In this document: piece after piece, positions 54,480 to 61,891 of the stretch
How positions within the stretch are numbered: position 1 is the first letter of the stretch
Layout: every line of letters begins with the position of its first letter
Origin: Saccoglossus kowalevskii
Lineage: Eukaryota; Hemichordata; Enteropneusta; Harrimaniidae
Assembly: GCF_000003605.2 (NCBI RefSeq)
Contig: NW_003148407.1
Coordinates: 1 to 61,891, forward strand
Direction of reading: 5' to 3'
Length of the DNA stretch: 61,891 nt
The notes under the pieces: model-generated
Databases searched by the model: none
What the model was told of the DNA's origin: nothing
The model's input: the letters and a program-made list of their open reading frames with translations, nothing else
Position numbers and translations under genes: made by a program

Positions 54480-55680
54480 TACACCAGTGCCAAGGAATAC
54501 AACTGGCTTTCACACCAGTGTTTTAGAATACAACTGGGTTTCACACCAGTGTCTAAGAATACAACTGGCTTTCACACCAGTGTCTAGGAATACAACTGGC
54601 TTTCACACCAGTTTCTAAAAATGCAACAGGGGTTCACACCAGTGTCTAGGAATACAACTGGCTTTCACACCAGTTTCTAAAAATGCAACTGGGTTTCACA
54701 CCAGTGTCTAGGAATACAACTGGATTTCACAACAGTGTCCAGCAATACAACTAGGTTTCGCACCAGTGTCTACGAATACAACTGGGTTTCACACCAATGT
54801 CTAGGAATACAACTGGGTTTCACACCAGTGTCTAAAAATACAACTGGGTTTCACACCAGTGCCAAGCAATACAACTGGGTTTCGTACCAGTGTCTAGGAA
54901 TACAACTGACTTTCACACCATTGTCTAGGAATACAACTGGGTTTAACACCAGTGTCTAGGAATACAACTGACTTTCACACTAATGTCTAGGAATACAGCT
55001 GGGTTTCATACCAGTGTCTAGGAATACAACTGGCTTTCACACCAGTGTCTAGGAATACAACTGACTTTCACACTAATGTCCAGGAATACAGCTGGCTTTC
55101 ATACCAGTGTCTAGGAATACAGCTGGCTTCACACCAGTGTCTAGGAATACAACTGGCTATCACACCAGTGTCTAGGAATACAACTGGCTTTCACACCAGT
55201 GTCTAGGAATACAGCTGGCCTTCACACCAGTGTCTAGGAATACAACTGGCTTTCATACCAATGTCTAGGAATACAACTGACTTTCACACTAATGTCTATG
55301 AATACAACTGGTTTTCACACCAGTGTCTAAGAATACAACTAGCTTTCACACCAGTGTCTAGGAATACAACTGGCTTTCACACCAGTGTCTAGGAATACAA
55401 CTGGCTTTCACGCCAATGTCTAGCAATACAACTAGGACTCGCACCAATGTCTAGCAATACAATTGGGTTTTACACCAGTGTCTAGGAATACAACTGGCTT
55501 TCACACTAATGTCTAGGAATACAGCTGGGTATCATACCAGTGTCTAGGAATACAACTGGCTTTCACACCAGTGTCTAGGAATACAACTGACTTTCACACT
55601 AAAGTCCAGGAATACAGCTGGCTTTCATACCAGTGTCTAGGAATACAGCTGGCTTCACAACAGTGTCTAGGAATACAACT
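54480..55680 (+). repeat. B block copied at 59.4-60.6 kb and at 17.8-18.9 kb
   Basis: The paired TTTCTAAAAATGC units (54,613 and 54,675), GTCTACGAATAC, GTGCCAAGC, TTTAACACC and AAAGTCCAGG recur at about 59.5-60.53 kb with offset about 4,923, and at 17.9-18.83 kb with offset 36,780. Private changes include GCAACAGGGG (54,625) and GGGTATCATACC (near 55,527). Confidence 0.8.
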
Positions 55681-56190
55681 GGCTTTCACACCAGTGTCTA
55701 GGAATACAACTGGCTTTCACACTAGTGTGTAGGAATACAACTGGCTTTCACACCAGTGTCTTGGAACACAGCTGGCTTCACACCAGTGTCTAGGAATACT
55801 AGTGGCTTTCACACCAGTGTCTAGGAATACAACTGGCTTTCACACTAATGTCTAGGAATACAACTGGCTTTCACACTAATGTCTAGGAATACAACTGGGT
55901 TTCACACTAATGTCTAGGAATACAACTGGGTTTCACACCAGTGTCTAGGAATACAACTGACCTTCACACTAATGTCCAGGAATACAACTGGCTTTCATAG
56001 CAGTGTCAAGGAATACAACTGGCTTTCACACCAGTGTCTAGGAATACAACTGGCTTTCATACCAGTATCTAGGAATACAACTGGCTTTCACACCAGTGTC
56101 TAGGAATACAACTGGCTTTCACACTAGTGTGTAGGAATACAACTGGCTTTCACACCAGTGTCTTGGAACACAACTGGCTTTCACACCAGT

Positions 56191-58014
56191 TTCTAAGAAT
56201 ACAACTGGCTTTCACACCAGTGTCTAGGAATACAACTGGCTTTCACAGCAGTGTCGAAGAATACAACTGGCTTTCACACCAGTTTCTAAGAATACAACTG
56301 GCTTTCACAGCAGTGTCTAGAAACACAACTGGCTTTCACACCAGTGTCTAGGAATACAACTGGCTTTCACACCAGTGTCTAGGAATACAACTGGCTTTCA
56401 CACCAGTGTCTAGGAACACAACTGGCTTTCACACCAGTGTCTAGGAATACAACTGGGTTTCACACCACTGTCAATCAATACAACTGGGTTTCACACCAGT
56501 GTCCAGCAGTACAACTAGGCTTCGCACCAGTGTCTAGGAATACAACTGGGTTTCACACCAGAGCCCATCAATACAACTGGGTTTCGCACCAGGGTCTAAG
56601 AATACAACTGGGTTTCACACCAGTGTCTAGGAATACAACTGGCTTTCACACCAGTGTCCAGGAATACAACTGGCTTTCACAGCAGTGTCTAAGAATACAA
56701 CTGGCTTTCACAGCAGTGTCTAAGAATACAACTGGCTTTCACACCAGTGTCTAGGAATACAACTGGCTTTCACACCAGTTTCTAAAAATGCAACAGGGTT
56801 TCACACCAGTGTCTAGGAATACAACTGGATTTCACAACAGTGTCCAGCAATACAACTAGGTTTCGCACCAGTGTCTACGAATACAACTGGGTTTCACACC
56901 AATGTCTAGGAATACAACTGGGTTTCACACCAGTGTCTAAAAATACAACTGGGTTTCACACCAGTGCCAAGCAATACAACTGGGTTTCGTACCAGTGTCT
57001 AGGAATACAACTGACTTTCACACCATTGTCTAGGAATACAACTGCGTTTAACACCAGTGTCTAGGAATACAACTGACTTTCACACTAAAGTCCAGGAATA
57101 CAGCTGGCTTTCATACCAGTTTCTAAGAATACAACTGGCTTTCACACCAGTGTCTAGGAATACAACTGGCTTTCACAGCAGTGTCGAAGAATACAACTGG
57201 CTTTCACACCAGTTTCTAAGAATACAACTGGCTTTCACAGCAGTGTCTAGAAACACAACTGGCTTTCACACCAGTGTCTAGGAATACAACTGGCTTTCAC
57301 ACCAGTGTCTAGGAATACAACTGGCTTTCACACCAGTGTCTAGGAACACAACTGGCTTTCACACCAGTGTCTAGGAATACAACTGGGTTTCACACCACTG
57401 TCAATCAATACAACTGGGTTTCACACCAGTGTCCAGCAGTACAACTAGGCTTCGCACCAGTGTCTAGGAATACAACTGGGTTTCACACCAGAGCCCATCA
57501 ATACAACTGGGTTTCGCACCAGTGTCTAAGAATACAACTGGGTTTCACACCAGTGTCTAGGAATACAACTGGCTTTCACACCAGTGTCCAGGAATACAAC
57601 TGGCTTTCACACCAGTGTCTAAGAATACAACTGGCTTTCACAGCAGTGTCTAAGAATACAACTGGCTTTCACACCAGTGTCTAGGAATACAACTGGCTTT
57701 CACACCAGTTTCTAAAAATGCAACAGGGTTTCACACCAGTGTCTAGGAATACAACTGGATTTCACAACAGTGTCCAGCAATACAACTAGGTTTCGCACCA
57801 GTGTCTACGAATACAACTGGGTTTCACACCAATGTCTAGGAATACAACTGGGTTTCACACCAGTGTCTAAAAATACAACTGGGTTTCACACCAGTGCCAA
57901 GCAATACAACTGGGTTTCGTACCAGTGTCTAGGAATACAACTGACTTTCACACCATTGTCTAGGAATACAACTGCGTTTAACACCAGTGTCTAGGAATAC
58001 AACTGACTTTCACA
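56191..58014 (+). repeat. 930-bp (exactly 30-unit) tandem duplication
   Basis: Copy 1 (56,191-57,094) and copy 2 (57,121 to about 58,014) align at offset 930 = 30 x 31. This was checked at TTTCTAAGAATAC, GTCGAAG, CACTGTCAATC, CAGAGCCCATC, TTTCTAAAAATGC, GTCTACG and CTGCGTTTAACACC. I see only isolated mismatches, such as CAGGGTC against CAGTGTC (near 56,592 and 57,522) and CACAGCAG against CACACCAG (near 56,680 and 57,610). The CACTGTCAATC and CTGCGTTTAAC alleles appear in both copies. This is one of the youngest-looking duplications in the window. Confidence 0.88.
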
Positions 58015-61000
58015 CTAATGTCTAGGAATACAGCTGGGTTTCATACCAGTGTCTAGGAATACAACTGGCTTTCACACCAGTGTCTAGGAATACAACAGAC
58101 TTTCACACTAATATCCAGGAATACAGCTGGCTTTCATACCAGTGTCTAGGAATACAGCTGGCTTTCACACCAGTGTCTAGGAATACAGCTGGCCTTCACA
58201 CCAGTGTCTAGGAATACAACTGGCTTTCATACCAATGTCTAGGAATACAACTGACTTTCACACTAATGTCTATGAATACAACTGGTTTTCACACCAGTGT
58301 CTAAGAATACAACAAGCTTTCACACCAGTGTCTAGGAATACAACTGGCTTTCACACCAGTGTCTAGGAATACAACTGGCTTTCACGCCAATGTCTAGCAA
58401 TACAACTAGGACTCGCACCAATGTCGAGCAATACAATTGGGTTTTACACCAGTGTCTAGGAATACAACTGGCTTTCACACTAATGTCTTGGAATACAGCT
58501 GGGTTTCATACCAGTGTCTAGGAATACAACTGGCTTTCACACCAGTGTCTAGGAATACAACTGACTTTCACACTAAAGTCCAGGAATACAGCTGGCTTTC
58601 ATACCAGTGTCTAGGAATACAGCTGGCTTCACACCAGTGTCTAGGAATACAACTGGCTTTCACACCAGTGTCTAGGAATACAACTGGCTTTCACACCAGT
58701 GTCTAGGAATACAGCTGGCCTTCACACCAGTGTCTAGGAATACAACTGGCTTTCATACCAATGTCTAGGAATACAACTGACTTTCACACTAATGTCTAGG
58801 AATACAACTGGCTTTACACCAGTGTCTAGGAATACAACTGGGTTTCATACCAGTGTCTAGGAATACAACTGGCTTTCACACCAGTGTCTAGGAATACAAC
58901 TGGGTTTCATACCAGTGTCTAGGAATACAGCTGGCTTTCATACCAGTGTCTAGGAATACAACTGGCTTTCATACCAGTGTCTAGGAATACAACTGGCTTT
59001 CATACCAGTGTCTAGAAATACAGCTGGCTTCACACCAGTGTCTAGGAATACAAGTGGCTTTCACACCAGTGTCTAGAAATACAACTGACTTTCACACCAT
59101 TGTCTAGGAATACAACTGGGTTTCACACCAGTGTCTAGGATTACAACTGACTTTCACACTAATGTCTAGGAATACAGCTGGGTTTCATACCAGTGTCTAG
59201 GAATACAACTGGCTTTCACACCAGTGTCTAGGAATACAACTGACTTTCACACTAATGTCTAGGAATACAGCTGGCTTTCATACCAGTGTATAGGAATACA
59301 GCTGGCCTTCACACCAGTGTCTAGGAATACAACTGGCTTTCATACCAATGTCTAGGAATACAACTGACTTTCACACTAATGTCTATGAATACAACTGGTT
59401 TTCACACCAGTGTCTAAGAATACAACTAGCTTTCACACCAGTGTCTAGGAATACAACTGGCTTTCACAGCAGTGTCTAAGAATACAACTGGCTTTCACAC
59501 CAGTGTCTAGGAATACAACTGGCTTTCACACCAGTTTCTAAAAATGCAACAGGGTTTCACACCAGTGTCTAGGAATACAACTGGCTTTCACACCAGTTTC
59601 TAAAAATGCAACTGGGTTTCACACCAGTGTCTAGGAATACAACTGGATTTCACAACAGTGTCCAGCAATACAACTAGGTTTCGCACCAGTGTCTACGAAT
59701 ACAACTGGGTTTCACACCAATGTCTAGGAATACAACTGGGTTTCACACCAGTGTCTAAAAATACAACTGGGTTTCACAACAGTGCCAAGCAATACAACTG
59801 GGTTTCGTACCAGTGTCTAGGAATACAACTGACTTTCACACCATTGTCTAGGAATACAACTGCGTTTAACACCAGTGTCTAGGAATACAACTGACTTTCA
59901 CACTAATGTCTAGGAATACAGCTGGGTTTCATACCAGTGTCTAGGAATACAACTGGCTTTCACACCAGTGTCTAGGAATACAACTGACTTTCACACTAAT
60001 ATCCAGGAATACAGCTGGCTTTCATACCAGTGTCTAGGAATACAGCTGGCTTCACACCAGTGTCTAGGAATACAACTGGCTTTCACACCAGTGTCTAGGA
60101 ATACAACTGGCTTTCACACCAGTGTCTAGGAATACAGCTGGCCTTCACACCAGTGTCTAGGAATACAACTGGCTTTCATACCAATGTCTAGGAATACAAC
60201 TGACTTTCACACTAATGTCTATGAATACAACTGGTTTTCACACCAGTGTCTAAGAATACAACTAGCTATCACACCAGTGTCTAGGAATACAACTGGCTTT
60301 CACACCAGTGTCTAGGAATACAACTGGCTTTCACGCCAATGTCTAGCAATACAACTAGGACTCGCACCAATGTCTAGCAATACAATTGGGTTTTACACCA
60401 GTGTCTAGGAATACAACTGGCTTTCACACTAATGTCTAGGAATATAGCTGGGTTTCATACCAGTGTCTAGGAATACAACTGGCTTTCACACCAGTGTCTA
60501 GGAATACAACTGACTTTCACACTAAAGTCCAGGAATACAGCTGGCTTTCATACCAGTGTCTAGGAATACAGCTGGCTTCACACCAGTGTCTAGGAATACA
60601 ACTGGCTTTCATACCAGTGTCTAGAAATACAGCTGGCTTCACACCAGTGTCTAGGAATACAACTGGCTTTCACACCAGTGTCTAGAAATACAGCTGGCTT
60701 CACACCAGTGTCTAGGAATACAACTGGCTTTCACACCAGTGTCTAGGAATACAGCTGGCTTTCACACCAGTGTCTAGGAATACAACTGGCTTTCATACCA
60801 GTGTCTAGGAATACAACTGACCTTCACACTAATGTCCAGGAATACAACTGGCTTTCATACCAGTGTCTAGGAATACAACTGGCTTTCACACCAGTGTCTA
60901 GGAGTACAACTGGCTTTCATACCAGTGTCTAGGAATACAACTGGCTTTCATACCAGCGTCTAGGAATACAATTGGCTTTCACACCAGTGTCTAGGAATAC

Positions 61001-61840
61001 AACTGGCTTTCACACTAGTGTCTAGGAATACAACTGGCTTTCATACCAGTGTCTAGGAATACAACTGACCTTCACACTAACGTCTAGGAATACAACTGGC
61101 TTCACACCAGTGTCTAGGAATACAACTGGCTTTCATACCAGTGTCTAGAAATACAGCTGGCTTCACACCAGTGTCTAAGAATACAACTGGCTTTCACACC
61201 AGTGTCTAGAAATACAGCTGGCTTCACACCAGTGTCTAGGAATACAACTGGCTTTCACACCAGTGTCTAGGAATACAGCTGGCTTTCACACCAGTGTCTA
61301 GGAATACAACTGGCTTTCATACCAGTGTCTAGGAATACAACTGACTTTCATACTAATGTCTAGGAATACAACTGGCTTCACACCAGTGTCTAGGAATACA
61401 ACTGGCTTTCACACCTGTGTCTAGGAATACAAGTGGCTTTCACACCAGTGTCTAGGAATACAACTGGGTTTCATACCAGTGTCTAGGAATACAGCTGGCT
61501 TTCATACCAGTGTCTAGGAATACAACTGGCTTTCATACCAGTGTCTAGGAATACAACTGGCTTTCATACCAGTGTCTAGGAATACAGCTGACCTTCACAC
61601 CAGTGTCTAGGAATACAACTGGCTTTCATACCAATGTCTAGGAATACAACTGACATTCACACTAATGTCTATGAATACAACTGGTTTTCACACCAGTGTC
61701 TAAGAATACAACTAGCTTTCACACCAGTGTCTAGGAATACAACTGGCTTTCACAGCAGTGTCTAGGAATACAACTGGCTTTCACGCCAATGTCTAGCAAT
61801 ACAACTAGGACTCGCTCCAATGTATAGCAATACAATTGGG

Positions 61841-61891
61841 TTTTACACCAGTGCCAAGGAATACAACTGTCTTTCACACCAGTGTTTTAAA
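61841..61891 (+). repeat. Start of a further copy of the 17.39-kb block, cut by the window edge
   Basis: TTTTACACCAGTGCCAAGG followed by ACTGTCTTTC and GTGTTTTA matches 17,387-17,437 at offset 44,454, with one mismatch visible near the end. The array therefore continues past the right edge in B-type units. Confidence 0.75.

Larger units (their letters stand above)
1..61891 (+). repeat. 31-bp tandem satellite array filling the whole window
   Basis: The sequence is a continuous head-to-tail array of one 31-bp unit, about 1,996 unit lengths. Written from the CTAG, the unit opens CTAGGAATACAACTGG and closes CTTTCACACCAGTGT; its composition is 9 A, 8 T, 8 C, 6 G (45% GC) with no CpG. Nearly every unit is 31 bp. 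Recurrent alleles are 30 bp (GTGCTAAGC, GGCTTCACACC, CTGGTTTCAC) or 32 bp (TATCCTAGG, TATTCTAGG). The core AATACAACTGG is the most constant part, and the stretch around CTAGG is the most variable. All units point the same way; I saw no inversion and no inserted unrelated DNA. Both window edges fall inside units, so the true array is longer. The family is not recognised. Long satellite arrays of this kind are typical of eukaryotic heterochromatin. Confidence 0.99.
51256..61891 (+). repeat. Type B satellite domain 2, running to the window end
   Basis: B-type units (CAGCTGG, TTTCATACC, GGCTTCACACC, ACTGACTTTCACAC, TTTCTAAAAATGC, ACTAGGACTCG) with an A-type patch at about 52.50-53.00 kb (TATTCTAGG, TATCCTAGG, TATCTAGG and GTCGAGG in order). 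Blocks are shared with the 14-21.6 kb B domain at offsets 30,135, 36,780 and 41,453. The last 50 bases reach the GTGCCAAGG and TTTTA units seen near 17.39-17.43 kb, so another copy of that block begins at the edge. No gene is present. Confidence 0.8.

Noticed and set aside
1-61891. Minus-strand coding
   Set aside because: The reverse strand has TGA within GTGTGA in most units, so each frame is closed about every 31 codons. No long frame or codon signal is seen.
1-61891. CRISPR array (31-bp direct repeats)
   Set aside because: There are no unique spacers between repeats; units abut directly for 62 kb, and there are no cas genes.
1-61891. Telomere or human satellite II/III type repeat
   Set aside because: No TTAGGG-type runs are present. 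GGAAT occurs once per unit but is not itself tandem, so the resemblance to (GGAAT)n satellites is incidental.
1-61891. CENP-B box
   Set aside because: The core pattern needs TTCG followed by A and CGGG at fixed spacing. TTCGCACC variants occur, but CGGG does not follow.
1-61891. Plasmid or phage iterons, or another bacterial repeat locus
   Set aside because: Iteron sets are tens of units next to replication genes. Roughly 2,000 units with layered block duplications and no gene is a eukaryotic satellite pattern.
1-61891. Assigning a species or named satellite
   Set aside because: I do not recognise the 31-bp unit, and there is no flanking or interspersed element to identify a clade. Any name would be a guess.

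Overview
The whole 61,891-base window is one uninterrupted tandem array of a 31-bp unit. This is satellite (minisatellite-like) DNA with about 1,996 unit lengths, all in the same orientation. The unit opens with CTAGGAATACAACTGG and closes with CTTTCACACCAGTGT. I see no protein gene, RNA gene, transposon, CRISPR array, telomere repeat or unique flanking sequence. The window starts and ends inside units, so the array runs past both edges. This points to heterochromatin-type DNA (centromeric, pericentromeric, subtelomeric or sex-chromosome) from a long-read assembly of a eukaryote. I do not recognise the unit from any named satellite family and cannot assign a species or clade.

Layout. Two families of unit variants alternate along the array. 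Type A is marked by GTCTAGAAACACAACTGG, TATCCTAGG, GTCGAGG, GTGCTAAGC and GTGCCCATC. Type B is marked by CAGCTGG, TTTCATACC, GGCTTCACACC, ACTGACTTTCACAC and ACTAGGACTCG. Approximate domains are: A 1-10.7 kb; a short B patch 10.73-11.04; A to 11.55; B patch 11.55-12.44; A to 14.06; B 14.06-21.6; A 21.6-28.3; B patch 28.3-28.96; A to 40.7; A/B mosaic 40.7-47.3; A 47.3-51.25; B 51.25-61.9, with an A patch at 52.5-53.0.

Higher-order structure. No single higher-order period is visible. The array is a patchwork of blocks of about 0.3-1.6 kb recopied both in tandem and at long range. Tandem periods I could measure are 155, 186, 527-528, 930, 1,113, about 1,300 and 1,862 bp. Long-range copies keep an exactly constant offset over their length, for example 1.83-3.30 kb with 38.16-39.63 kb (36,326 bp) and 27.75-29.31 kb with 42.86-44.42 kb (15,107 bp). 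Repeated unequal exchange, gene conversion or replication-based copying would produce this.

Quality and possible function. Several short zones carry dense one-base indels, mostly in G, A or T runs, that are absent from their paralogous copies. They look like unpolished sequence rather than biology. Possible functional signals are inference only: a T-box-like core, a CANNTG/Myb-type core and a short dyad in most units, and a unit length close to three helical turns. No coding system was found. The open frames that exist are by-products of a unit length that is not a multiple of three.
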